From positions 1 through 64,000 of the forward strand of contig CAAHFI011859526.1 of NCBI GenBank assembly GCA_900893395.1: a stretch of DNA of 64,000 bases, given 5' to 3'. This document shows positions 7,784 through 21,300 of the stretch, piece by piece. A model generated the notes under the pieces. It saw only the letters and a program-made list of their open reading frames with translations. It was not told the origin of the DNA and ran no database searches. The stretch is from Euglena gracilis. Taxonomy: Eukaryota; Euglenozoa; Euglenophyceae; Euglenales; Euglenaceae. The translations under genes were made by a program, and so were the position numbers. Positions within the stretch are counted from its first letter, which is position 1; each line of letters starts with the position of its first letter.

Positions 7784-8119
7784 CCAGATTTCATTTAGTG
7801 TGTGCCGCGGAAAAAAAATTCTGCACCGCACCGCAGCACCAGAAATTTTGTGACCGCGTGCGCCGCGGAAGATATCTTTCTGTGCGCCGCGTGCACCGCG
7901 CAGCGCCTAGTCGCAGCATAGCGATCCCTTATCCCCTGTCCATGCCGCGACAAAAAAAGGCATGTGCTATGGGAATGTCATTGGTGCGCCGCGGGTGCGT
8001 TGTTGGTGCGCCGCGGCAGCGTTTCAGGTGCGCCGCGGTGTGCGCGGTAAAAATTCGATTGTGCGCCGCGTGCATTGCGGGAAAAAAAATTTGCGCCGTG
8101 GCACTAAATGAAAGTCTGG
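7784..8119. mobile_element. 336-bp MITE-like element inserted in the minisatellite
   Basis: The ends CCAGATTTCATTTAGTG (7784-7800) and CACTAAATGAAAGTCTGG (8102-8119) are inverted repeats differing by one base insertion. The flanks GTAGG and ACTCG join to an intact minisatellite unit, so insertion left no obvious extra duplication. The interior is rich in TGCGCCGCGG-type CpG words repeated at least eight times and has no coding frame. It is probably a non-autonomous DNA element; superfamily not assigned. Confidence 0.75.
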
Positions 8120-8183
8120 ACTCGCCCACATTCCCAAGGTAGGCCTTGCCCACATTCCCGAGGTAGGACTCGCCCACATTCCG
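8120..8183 (+). repeat. Minisatellite of splice-donor-like units, right part
   Basis: Three further units (ACTCGCCCACATTCCCAAG, GTAGGCCTTGCCCACATTCC, GTAGGACTCGCCCACATTCC) continuing the array interrupted by the MITE-like element. Confidence 0.8.
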
Positions 8184-9031
8184 GGAAGCACGCAGAGAAC
8201 AGGGGTTTTTTTAAGACTGGGGGGGGGGAGGGGGGGTTCCCCCCCACCCACCCACCCTCTGGGGGCCCCCCCGGGGGTCCCGGGCAGGTTGGATGGGAAG
8301 CCCTTCGGTATTGAGGTAGGTGGTAGGGGGGGGTCCCGACCACCCCCCCCGGGGGGGGGGGGTAAGGTGGTAGGGTTTTGGGTTTGGGTTTGCTTTGCCC
8401 TGCTGACGCGCAGTGCCCACGGTCAGCAGACCCAGCATGAGCGCCAGGCCAGCTTCCGTGGGGCACACCCAGGGCCCGGGCACACTTGAACACCGGAGCA
8501 GGAAACTGTGACATCCAGCAGCCCAGCGGCCCAGCAGCCCAGAAGGCTTCAGGGGAGGGGTGGAAGCATGCCATGAGGGCAGGCCGAGGGATGGTACAAT
8601 GAAATTCAGGGGACAACACATTGTTGGGAGACAGAATAAAAAACAACAAAAATGTGGTTATCGAGCTGCCCAAGTTGACGGCTGCGCCGCGGGGAGGCAG
8701 CATGTGGCTGCATGAACTGGACCAGATTCTAATGCCTTCCGCTGAAATTGGCAAGCTTTATGTTTTGCATTCTTTTGGGCATACGTGCGATGCCACTCTT
8801 GTGGAAACGAGCCTGGCTGTGACTTTCAGGGTGTCCTTCATGAGAATTCTTCAGTGGATCATGTTACTAGAAAAGTAGCGAAAAATTGTGCTGGCGTTGT
8901 TGCCCGTGGGGGGTGGCTCAGAGGTGGGTTTATGGTGAGTTAATGGCAGACCTCAGAGCAGCAGCTGGCCAAGGATACCACTCCAGTGAAGCACACAGTC
9001 GGGACGGTGCTGGGTGTTGCAGCGGCGGGGG
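8184..9031. other. G/C-run-rich region without a recognised gene
   Basis: 8218-8370 holds alternating long G and C runs able to form hairpins or quadruplexes, with GGGTCCCGACC near 8331 resembling the GTCGACC motif of the introns. A short tandem of CAGCAGCCCAG type is at 8513-8543. An 85-codon frame at 8621-8878 has no recognisable content. TGTTGCAG at 9014-9021 resembles an acceptor but no exon follows. Confidence 0.4.
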
Positions 9032-9303
9032 GGGTTACGGTAGGAGGATGCTCAAGCTCGAGCGCTCAAGCTTGAGCATCCTTGAGCGTTTTAAGCCCCC
9101 CCCCTCGAGAGGGGGGGGCTTAGCGAGCATCCTCGAGCGTCACTCGAGGATGCTCATGAGCATCCTTGAGCATGCTCAAGGATGCTCAATGAGCATCCTC
9201 GCGTCGCTCAAGGATGCTCATGAGCATCCTCGAGCGGCACTCGAGGATGCTCATGAGCATCCTTGAGCGACCTTGAGCGATATCTCGAGCATCCTCCTAC
9301 TGT
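9032..9303. repeat. Palindromic minisatellite, left flank of the satellite
   Basis: Repeated AGGATGCTC/GAGCATCCT half-sites joined by CTCGAG, CTTGAG and TCAAGG words, so that almost every stretch is self-complementary. It opens GGGTTACGGTAGGAGGATG and closes GCATCCTCCTACTGTCATG, so the block itself has inverted ends. A C9-TCGAGA-G8 near-perfect palindrome sits at 9092-9122. Confidence 0.85.
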
Positions 9304-9350
9304 CATGCTTGCATGTATCACGGGACCACAAAAAGAAACACATGTCTTCC

Positions 9351-12300
9351 AAGGGATTTTGGGGCCCTCGAACAGTTGAGCAACAGAAGGGATTTGCCCC
9401 TCAGAACGACTTGGAAACACAAGCGGTTTGCCCCCCAAAACGGCTTGGAAACAAAAGGGATTTGCCTCCCAAAACGACTTGGAAACACAAGGTTTGTTAT
9501 TTTGGGGCCCTCGAGCAGTTGAATAACAAAAGGGATTTGCCCCTCAGAAACGATTTGGAGACACAGAGGATTTGCCCCCAAAACGACTTGGAAACACAAG
9601 GGATTTTGTTATTTTTGGGCCCTGAACAGTTGAGCAACAGAAGGGATTTGCCCCCCAGAAACGACTTGGAAACACAAGGGGTTTGCCCCCCAGAACGATT
9701 TGAACACAAGGGATTTGCCCCCCAAAACGACTTGGAAGCACAAGGGATTTTGTTATTTTGGGGCCCTCGAACGTTGAGCAACAGAAGGGATTTGCCCCCA
9801 GAACGATTTGGAGGGATTTGCCCCCAACGACTTGGAAACAAGGGATTTTGTTATTTTGGGCCCTCGAACAGTTGAGCAACAGAAGGGATTTGCCCCCCAA
9901 AACGACTTGGAAACACAAGGGGTTTGCCCCTCAGAACGACTTGGAAACACAAGGGATTTGCCCCAAAAGACTTGGAAACACAAGGTTTTGTTATTTTGGG
10001 GCCCTCGAACAGTTGAGCAACAGAAGGGATTTGCCCCCAGAACGACTTGGAAACACAAGGGATTTCCCCCAAAACGACTTGGAAACACAAGGGATTTTGT
10101 TATTTTGTGCCCTCGAACAGTTGAGCAACAGAAGGGATTTGCCCCCAAACGACTTGGAAACAAGGGTTTGCCCCTCAGAACGACTTGGAAACACAAGGGA
10201 TTTGCCCCCAAAGACTTGGAAACACAAGGTTTTGTTATTTTGGGGCCCTCGAACAGTTGAAAACAAAAGGGATTTGCCCCAGAACGATTTGGAGAACACA
10301 AGGGATTTGCCCCCCAAAACGACTTGGAACACAAGGGATTTTGTTATTTTGGGGCCCTTGAACAGTTGAGCAACAGAAGGGATTTGCCCCTCAGAACGAC
10401 TTGGAAACACAAGGGATTTCCCCCAAACGATTTGGAACACAAGGGATTTTGTTATTTTTGGGCCCTCGAACAGTTGAGCATCAGAAGGATTTGCCCCCCA
10501 AAACGACTTGGAAACACAAGGGATTTCCCCCCAAAACGACTTGGAAACACAAGGGATTTTGTTATTTTGGGGCCCTCGAACAGTTGAGCAACAGAAGGGA
10601 TTTGCCCCCCAAACGACCTGGAAACACAAGGGATTTTGTTATTTTTGGCCCTAGAACAGTTGAGCAACAGAAGGGATTTGCCCCCAAAACGACTTGGAAA
10701 CACAAGGGTTTGCCCCCAGAACGACTTGGAAACACAAGGATTTTGTTATTTTGAACAGTTGAGCATCAGAAGGGATTTGCCCCAAAAACGATTTGGAAAC
10801 ACAAGGATTTGCCCCCAAAACGACTTGGAAACACAAGGGATTTTGTTATTTTGGGGCCCTAGAACAGTTGAGCAACAGAAGGGATTTGCCCCCCAAAACG
10901 ACTTGGAAACACAAGGGTTTGCCCCTCAAAACGACTTGGAAACACAAGGGATTTGCCCCCAAAACGACTTGGAAACAAGTTTTGTTATTTTGGGGCCCTC
11001 GAACAGTTGAGCAACAGAAGGGATTTGCCCCTCAGAACGACTTGGAAACACAAGGGATTTCCCCCAAAACGACTTGGAAACACAAGGGATTTTGTTATTT
11101 TGCCCTCGAACAGTTGAGCAACAGAAGGGATTTGCCCCCCAAAACGACTTGGAAACACAAGGGGTTTTCAGAACGACTTGGAAACACAAGGGATTTGCCC
11201 CCAAAACGACTTGGAAACACAAGGTTTTGTTATTTTGGGCCCTCGGCATTGAGCAGGGATTTGCCCCAGAACGATTTGGAAACACAAGGGATTTGCCCCC
11301 CAAAACGACTTGGAAACACAAGGGATTTTGTTATTTTGGGGCCCTCGAACAGTTGAGCAACAGAAGGGATTTGCCCCCAGAACGACTTGGAAACACAAGG
11401 GATTTCCCCCCAAAACGACTTGGAAACACAAGGGATTTTGTTATTTTGGGGCCCTCGAACAGTTGAGCAACAGAAGGGATTTGCCCCCAGAACGACTTGG
11501 AAACACAAGGGATTTCCCCCAAAACGACTTGGAAACACAAGGGATTTTGTTATTTTGGGCCCTCGAACAGTTGAGCAACAGAAGGGATTTGCCCCCAAAA
11601 CGACTTGGAAACACAAGGGATTTTGTTATTTTGGGGCCCTCGAACAGTTGAGCAACAGAAGGGATTTGCCCCCAAACGACTTGGAAACACAAGGGATTTG
11701 CCCCCAAAACGACTTGGAAACACAAGGGATTTTGTTATTTTGAACAGTTGAGCAACAGAAGGGATTTGCCCCCAAAACGACTTGGAAACACAAGGGATTT
11801 GCCCCCAAAACGACTTGGAAACACAAGGGATTTTGTTATTTTGGGGCCCTCGAACAGTTGAGCAACAGAAGGGATTTGCCCCCAGAACGATTGGAAACAC
11901 AAGGGATTTCCCCCCAAACGACTTGGAAACACAAGGGATTTTGTTATTTTGGGGCCCTCGAACAGTTGAGCAACAGAAGGGATTTGCCCCCAAACGATTG
12001 GAAACACAAGGGTTTGCCCTGAACGACTTGGAAACACAAGGATTTGCCCCCAAAACGACTTGGAAACACAAGGATTTTGTTATTTTGGGGCCCTCGAACA
12101 GTTGAAAACAGAAGGATTTGCCCCCAGAACGATTTGGAAACACAAGGGATTTCCCCCAAAACGACTTGGAAACACAAGGGATTTTGTTATTTTGGGGCCC
12201 TCGAACCGTTGAGCAACAGAAGGGATTTGCCCCCAGAACGACTTGGAAACACAAGGGATTTCCCCCAAAACGACTTGGAACACAAGGGATTTTGTTATTT

Positions 12301-15300
12301 TGGGGCCCTCGAACAGTTGAGCAACAGAAGGGATTTGCCCCCAAACGACTTGGAAACACAAGGATTTCCCCCAAAAGACTTGGAAACACAAGGGATTTTG
12401 TTATTTGGGCCCTGAACAGTTGAGCAACAGAAGGGATTTGCCCCCAAAACGACTTGGAAACACAAGGGATTTTGTTATTTTCGAACAGTTGAGCAACAGA
12501 AGGGATTTGCCCCCCAAAACGATTGGAAACACAAGGGATTTGCCCCCAAAACGACTTGGAAACACAAGGGATTTTGTTATTTTGGGGCCCTCGAACAGTT
12601 GAGCAACAGAAGGGATTTGCCCCCAAAACGACTTGGAAACACAAGGGTTTGCCCCCAAAACGACTTGGAAACACAAGGGATTTTGTTATTTTTCGAACAG
12701 TTGAGCACAGAAGGGATTTGCCCCCCAAACGATTGGAAACACAAGGGATTTGCCCCCAAAACGACTTGGAAACACAAGGGATTTTGTTATTTTTGGGCCC
12801 TGAACAGTTTGAGCAACAGAAGGGATTTGCCCCCAAAACGACTTGGAAACACAAGGGATTTTGTTATTTTGGGGCCCTCGAACAGTTGAGCAACAGAAGG
12901 GATTTGCCCCTCAGAACGACTTGGAAACACAAGGGATTTCCCCCCAAAACGACTTGGAAACACAAGGGATTTTGTTATTTTGGGGCCCTCGAACAGTTGA
13001 GCAACAGAAGGGATTTGCCCCCCAAACGACTTGGAAACACAAGGGATTTGCCCCTCAGAACGACTTGGAAACACAAGGGATTTGCCCAAACGACTTGGAA
13101 AACAAGGGATTTTGTTATTTTGGGGCCCTGAACAGTTGAAACAAAGGGATTTGCCCCTCAGAACGATTTGGAAACACAAGGGATTTGCCCCCAAAACGAC
13201 TTGGAAACACAAGGGATTTTGTTATTTTGGGCCCTCGAACAGTTGAGCAACAGAAGGGATTTGCCCCCAAACGACTTGGAAACACAAGGGTTTGCCCCCA
13301 AAACGACTTGGAAACACAAGGGATTTTGTTATTTTGAACAGTTGAGCAACAGAAGGGATTTGCCCCCAAAACGACTTGGAAACACAAGGGATTTGCCCCC
13401 AAAACGACTTGGAAACACAAGGGATTTTGTTATTTTGGGGCCCTCGAACAGTTGAGCAACAGAAGGGATTTGCCCCCCAAACACTTGGAAACACAAGGGA
13501 TTTGCCCCCAAACGACTTGGAAACACAAGGGATTTTGTTATTTTGAACAGTTGAGCAACAGAAGGGATTTGCCCCCAAAACGATTTGGAAACACAAGGGA
13601 TTTGCCCCCAAAACGACTTGGAAACACAAGGGATTTTGTTATTTTTGGGGCCCTCGAAACAGTTGAGCAACAGAAGGGATTTGCCCCCCAAAACGACTTG
13701 GAAACACAAGGGTTTGCCCCTCAGACGACTTGGAAACACAAGGATTTTTTTTTTGAACAGTTGAGCAACAGAAGGGATTTGCCCCCAAAACGATTTGGAA
13801 ACACAAGGGATTTGCCCCCAAAACGACTTGGAAACACAAGGATTTTGTTATTTTGGGGCCCTCGAACAGTTGAGCAACAGAAGGGATTTGCCCCCAAACG
13901 ACTTGGAAACACAAGGGATTTCCCCCAAAACGACTTGGAAACACAAGGGATTTTGTTATTTTGGGGCCCTCGAACAGTTGAGCAACAGAAGGGATTTGCC
14001 CCCCAAAACGACTTGGAAACACAAGGGATTTGCCCGAAACGTTGGCAACACAAGGGATTTTGCCCCCAAAACGACTTGGAAACACAAGGATTTTGCCCTC
14101 AGACTTGAAAACAAGGGATTTGCCCCCAAAACGAGGAAACACAAGGGATTTTGCCCTCGAAAGTTGAGCAACAGAGGGATTTGCCCCCAAACGATTTGGA
14201 AACACAAGGGATTTGCCCCCAAAACGACTTGGAAACACAAGGGATTTTGTTATTTTGGGGCCCTCGAACAGTTGAGCAACAGAAGGGATTTGCCCCCAAA
14301 CGATTGGAAACACAAGGGATTTCCCCCAAAACGACTTGGAAACACAAGGATTTTGTTATTTTGGGGCCCTCGAACAGTTGAGCAACAGAAGGGATTTGCC
14401 CCTCAAACGACTGGAAACACAAGGGATTTCCCCCAAAACGACTTGGAAACACAAGGGATTTTGTTATTTTGGGCCCTCGAACAGTTGAGCAACAGAAGGG
14501 ATTTGCCCCCCAAACGACTTGGAAACACAAGGGATTTTGTTATTTTGGGGCCCTCGAACAGTTTGAGCAACAGAAGGGATTTGCCCCCAGAACGATTGGA
14601 AACACAAGGGATTTGCCCCCAAAACGACTTGGAAACACAAGGGATTTTGTTATTTTGGGCCCTCGAACAGTTGAGCAACAGAAGGGATTTGCCCCCAGAA
14701 CGACTTGGAAACACAAGGGATTTGCCCCCAAAACGACTTGGAAACACAAGGGATTTCCCCCAAAAGACTGGAAACACAAGGTTTTGTTATTTTGGGCCGG
14801 AACAGTTGAGCAACAGAAGGGATTTGCCCCCAGAAACGTTTGGAAACACAAGGATTTGCCCCCAAAGCGACTTGGAAACACAAGGGATTTTTGTTATTTT
14901 GGGGCCCTCGAACAGTTGAGCAACAGAAGGGATTTGCCCCCCAGAACGATTTGGAAACACAAGGGATTTGCCCCCAAAACGACTTGGAAACACAAGGGAT
15001 TTTGTTATTTTGGGCCCTCGAACAGTTGAGCAACAGAAGGGATTTGCCCCCAGAACGACTTGGAAACACAAGGATTCCCCCCAAAACGACTTGGAAACAC
15101 AAGGGATTTTGTTATTTTGGGGCCCTCGAAACCGTTGAGCAACAGAAGAAAGGGACCGAAGGAAGGGAATTTGCCCCCCAAAACGACTTGAAACACAAGG
15201 GATTTTGTTATTTTGGGCCCTCGAACGTTGAGCAACAGAAGGGATTTGCCCCTCAGAAACGACTTGGGAAACACAAGGGATTTTGTTATTTTGGGGCCCT

Positions 15301-18300
15301 CGAACAGTTGAGCAACAGAAGGGATTTGCCCCCCAGAACGATTTGGAAACACAAGGGAATTTGCCCCCCAAACGACTTGGAAACACAAGGGATTTTGTTA
15401 TTTTGGGGCCCTCGAACAGTTGAGCAACAGAAGGGATTTGCCCCCAGAACGATTGGAAACACAAGGGATTTGCCCCCCAAAACGACTTGGGAAACACAAG
15501 GGATTTTGTTATTTTGGGCCCGAACAGTTGAGCAACAGAAGGGATTTGCCCCCAAAACGACTTGGAAACACAAGGGATTTGCCCCCAGAACGACTTGGAA
15601 ACACAAGGGATTTGTTATTTTGGGGCCCTCGAACAGTTGAGCAACAGAAGGGATTTCCCCCAAGAACGTTGGAAACACAAGGATTTGCCCCCAAACGACT
15701 TGGAAACACAAGGGATTTTGTTATTTTGGGGCCCTCGAACAGTTGAGCAACAGAAAGGATTTGCCCCTCAGAACGACTTGGAACACAAGGGATTTCCCCC
15801 CAAAACGACTTGGAAACACAAGGGATTTTGTTATTTTGGGGCCCTCGAACAGTTGAGCAACAGAAGGGATTTGCCCCGAACGACTTGGAAACACAAGGGA
15901 TTCCCCCGAAACGACTTGGAAACACAAGGGATTTTGTTATTTTGGGGCCCTCGAACAGTTGAGCAACAGAAGGGATTTGCCCCCAAAACGACTTGGAAAC
16001 ACAAGGGATTTCCCCCCAAAACGACTTGGAAAACACAAGGGATTTTGTTATTTTGGGGCCCTCGAACAGTTGAGCAACAGAAGGATTTTGCCCCCAGAAC
16101 GACTTGGAAACACAAGGGATTTCCCCCCAAACACTGAAACACAAGGGATTTTGTTATTTTGGGCCCTCGAACAGTTGAGCAACAGAAGGGATTTGCCCCA
16201 AAACGACTTGGAAACACAAGGGATTTCCCCCCAAAACGACTTGGAAACACAAGGGATTTTGTTATTTTGGGGCCCTCGAACAGTTGAGCAACAGAAGGGA
16301 TTTGCCCCAGAAACGACTTTGGAAACACAAGGGATTTGCCCCAAAACGACTTGGAAACACAAGGGATTTTGTTATTTTGGGGCCCTCGAACGTTGAGCAA
16401 CAGAAGGGATTTGCCCCCCAAAACGACTTGGAAACACAAGGGATTTGCCCTCGAACCGTTGAGCAACAGAAGGGATTTGCCCCTCAGAACGACTTGGAAA
16501 CACAAGGGATTTTGTTATTTTGGGCCCTCGAACAGTTGAGCAACAGAAGGGATTTGCCCCAGAAACGACTTGGAACACAAGGATTTCCCCCCAAAACGAC
16601 TTGGAAACACAAGGGATTTTGTTATTTTGGGGCCCTCGAACAGTTGAGCAACAGAAGGGATTTGCCCCCAGAACGACTTTGGAAACACAAGGGATTTCCC
16701 CCAAAACGACTTGGAACACAAGGGATTTTGTTATTTGGGGCCCTCGAACAGTTGAGCAACAGAAGGGATTTGCCCCCAAAACGACTTGGAAACACAAGGG
16801 GTTTGCCCCCAGAAACGACTTGGAAACACAAGGGATTTTGTTATTTTGGGCCCTCGAACAGTTGAGCAACAGAAGGGATTTGCCCCCAGAAACGCTTGGA
16901 AACACAAGGGATTTCCCCCAAACGACTTGGAAACACAAGGGATTTTGTTATTTTGGGGCCCTCGAACAGTTGAGCAACAGAAGGATTTGCCCCCAGAAAC
17001 GACTTTGGAAACACAAGGGATTTGCCCCCAAAACGACTTTGGAAACACAAGGGATTTTGTTATTTTGGGGCCCTCGAACAGTTGAGCAACAGAAGGGATT
17101 TGCCCCCCAGAAACGATTTGGAAACACAAGGGATTGCCCCCAAACGACTTGGAAACACAAGGGATTTTGTTATTTTGGGGCCCTCGAACAGTTGAGCAAC
17201 AGAAGGGATTTGCCCTCAAACGACTTGGAAACACAAGGATTTCCCCCCAAAACGACTTGGAAACACAAGGGATTTTGTTATTTTGGGGCCCTCGAACAGT
17301 TGAGCAACAGAAGGGATTTGCCCCAGAACGACTGGAAACACAAGGGATTTTCCCCCAAACGACTGGAAACACAAGGGATTTTGTTATTTTGGGCCTCGAA
17401 CAGTTGAGCAACAGAAGGGATTTGCCCCCAGAACGACTTGGAAACACAAGGGATTTCCCCCAAAACGACTTGGAAACACAAGGGATTTTGTTATTTTGGG
17501 GCCCTCGAACAGTTGAGCAACGAAGGGATTTGCCCCCCAAAACGACTTGGAAACACAAGGGTTATTTGCCCTCGAACCTTGAGCAACAAGGGATTTGCCC
17601 CCAAAACGACTTGGAAACACAAGGGATTTTGTTATTTTGGGCCCTCGAACAGTTGAGCAACAGAAGGGATTTGCCCCCCAAAACGATTTGGAAACACAAG
17701 GGATTTCCCCCCAAAACGACTTGGAAACACAAGGGATTTTGTTATTTTTGGGGCCCTCGAACAGTTGAGCAACAGAAGGGATTTGCCCCCCAAAACGACT
17801 TGGAAACACAAGGGATTTGCCCCCAAAACGACTTGGAAACACAAGGGATTTTGTTATTTTGGGGCCCTCGAACAGTTGAGCAACAGAAGGGATTTGCCCC
17901 CCAAAACGACTTGGAAACACAAGGGATTTTTATTTTGGGCCTCGAACAGTTGAGCAACAGAAGGGATTTGCCCCCAAACGACTTGGAAACACAAGGGATT
18001 TTGTTATTTTGGGGCCCTCGAACAGTTGAGCAACAGAAGGGATTTGCCCCCCAAACGATTTGGAAACACAAGGGATTTGCCCCCAAAACGACTTGGAAAC
18101 ACAAGGGATTTTGTTATTTTGGGGCCCTCGAACAGTTGAGCAACAGAAGGGATTTGCCCCCCAAACGATTTGGAAACACAAGGGATTTGCCCCCCAAAAC
18201 GACTTGGAAACACAAGGGATTTTGTTATTTTGGGGCCCTCGAACAGTTGAGCAACAGAAGGGATTTGCCCCCAAAACGACTTGGAAACACAAGGGATTAT

Positions 18301-21300
18301 TTGCCCTCGAACGTTGAGACAGAAGGGATTTGCCCCCGAAACGACTGGAAACACAGGGATTTTGTTATTTTGGGGCCCTCGAACAGTTGAGCAACAGAAG
18401 GGATTTGCCCCCCAGAACGATTGGAAACACAAGGGATTTGCCCCCAAAACGACTTGGAAACACAAGGGATTTTGTTATTTTGGGGCCCTCGAACAGTTGA
18501 GCAACAGAAGGGATTTGCCCCCAGAACGATTTGGAAACACAAGGGATTTCCCCCCAAAACGACTTGGAAACACAAGGGATTTTGTTATTTTGGGGCCCTC
18601 GAACAGTTGAGCAACAGAAGGGATTTGCCCCCAAACGACTTGGAAACACAAGGGATTTGCCCCCAAAACGACTTGGAAACACAAGGGATTTTGTTATTTT
18701 GGGGCCCTCGAACAGTTGAGCAACAGAAGGGATTTGCCCCCCCCCCAAAACGACTTGGAAACACAAGGGATTTTGTTATTTTGGGGCCCTCGAACAGTTG
18801 AGCAACAGAAGGGATTTGCCCCCCAAAACGACTTGGAAACACAAGGGATTTTGTTATTTTGGGGCCCTCGAACAGTTGAGCAACAGAAGGGATTTGCCCC
18901 CAAACGACTTGGAAACACAAGGGATTTTGTTATTTTGGGGCCCTCGAACAGTTGAGCAACAGAAGGGATTTGCCCCCAAACGATTTGGAAACACAAGGGA
19001 TTTGCCCCCAAACGACTTGGAAACACAAGGGATTTTGTTATTTTGGGGCCCTCGAACAGTTGAGCAACAGAAGGGATTTGCCCCCAGAACGACTTGGAAA
19101 CACAAGGGATTTTGTTATTTTGGGCCCTCGAACAGTTGAGCAACAGAAGGGATTTGCCCCAAAACGATTTGGAAACACAAGGGATTTGCCCCCAAAACGA
19201 CTTGGAAACACAAGGGATTTTGTTATTTTGGGGCCCTCGAACAGTTGAGCAACAGAAGGGATTTGCCCCCAGAACGACTTGGAAACACAAGGGATTTCCC
19301 CCCAAAACGACTTGGAAACACAAGGGATTTTGTTATTTTGGGGCCCTCGAACAGTTGAGCAACAGAAGGGATTTGCCCCCAGAACGACTTGGAAACACAA
19401 GGGATTTCCCCCAAAACGACTTGGAAACACAAGGGATTTTGTTATTTTGGGGCCCTCGAACAGTTGAGCAACAGAAGGGATTTGCCCCCAAACGACTTGG
19501 AAACACAAGGGATTTTGTTATTTGGGCCCTCGAACGTTGAGCAACAGAAGGGATTTGCCCCAAACGACTTGGAAACACAAGGGATTTTGTTATTTTGGGG
19601 CCCTCGAACAGTTGAGCAACAGAAGGGATTTGCCCCCAAACGATTTGGAAACACAAGGGATTTGCCCCCAAACGACTTGGAAACACAAGGGATTTTGTTA
19701 TTTTTGGGGCCCTCGAACAGTTGAGCAACAGAAGGGATTTGCCCCCCAAACGATTTGGAAACACAAGGGATTTGCCCCCAAAACGACTTGGAAACACAAG
19801 GGATTTTGTTATTTTGGGGCCCTCGAACAGTTGAGCAACAGAAGGGATTTGCCCCCAAACGACTTGGAAACACAAGGGATTTTGTTATTTGGGGCCCTCG
19901 AACGTTGAGCAACAGAAGGGATTTGCCCCCGAAACGACTTGGAAACACAAGGGATTTTGTTATTTTGGGGCCCTCGAACAGTTGAGCAACAGAAGGGATT
20001 TGCCCCCAGAAACGATTTGGAAACACAAGGGATTTGCCCCCCAAAACGACTTGGAAACACAAGGGATTTTGTTATTTTGGGGCCCTCGAACAGTTGAGCA
20101 ACAGAAGGGATTTGCCCCCAGAACGATTTGGAAACACAAGGGATTTGCCCCCAAAACGACTTGGAAACACAAGGGATTTTGTTATTTTGGGGCCCTCGAA
20201 CAGTTGAGCAACAGAAGGGATTTGCCCCCAAAACGACTTGGAAACACAAGGGTTTGCCCCCAAAACGACTTGGAAACACAAGGGATTTTGTTATTTTGGG
20301 GCCCTCGAACAGTTGAGCAACAGAAGGGATTTGCCCCCCAGAACGATTTGGAAACACAAGGGATTTCCCCCAAAACGACTTGGAAACACAAGGGATTTTG
20401 TTATTTTGGGGCCCTCGAACAGTTGAGCAACAGAAGGGATTTGCCCCCAGAACGACTTGGAAACACAAGGGATTTCCCCCAAAACGACTTGGAAACACAA
20501 GGGATTTTGTTATTTTGGGGCCCTCGAACAGTTGAGCAACAGAAGGGATTTGCCCCCCAAAACGACTTGGAAACACAAGGGATTTGTTATTTTGGGCCCT
20601 CGAACCGTTGAGCAACAGAAGGGATTTGCCCCCAAACGACTTGGAAACACAAGGGATTTTGTTATTTTGGGCCCTCGAACAGTTGAGCAACACAAGGGAT
20701 TTGCCCCCAAACGACTTGGAAACACAAGGGATTTTGTTATTTTGGGGCCCTCGAACAGTTGAGCAACAGAAGGGATTTGCCCCCCAAACGATTGGAAACA
20801 CAAGGGATTTGCCCCCAAAACGACTTGGAAACACAAGGGATTTTGTTATTTTGGGGCCCTCGAACAGTTGAGCAACAGAAGGGATTTGCCCCCAGAACGA
20901 CTTGGAAACACAAGGGATTTTGTTATTTTGGGGCCCTCGAACAGTTGAGCAACAGAAGGGATTTGCCCCCGAACGATTTGGAAACACAAGGGATTTGCCC
21001 CCAAAACGACTTGGAAACACAAGGGATTTTGTTATTTTGGGGCCTCGAACAGTTGAGCAACAGAAGGGATTTGCCCCCCAGAAACGACTTGGAAACACAA
21101 GGGATTTGCCCCCCAAAACGACTTGGAAACACAAGGGATTTTGTTATTTTGGGGCCCTCGAACAGTTGAGCAAACGAAGGGATTTGCCCCCCAGAACGAA
21201 CTTGGAAACACAAGGGATTTGCCCCCAAAACGACTTGGAAACACAAGGGATTTTGTTATTTTGGGGCCCTCGAACAGTTGAGCAACAGAAGGGATTTGCC

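Noticed and set aside
8218-8370. Transcription terminator or regulatory hairpin from G and C runs
   Set aside because: Homopolymer-rich DNA of this kind recurs throughout the non-coding parts and has no specific context here.
8621-8878. 85-codon open frame before the satellite
   Set aside because: Short, no similarity, no splice or codon support.
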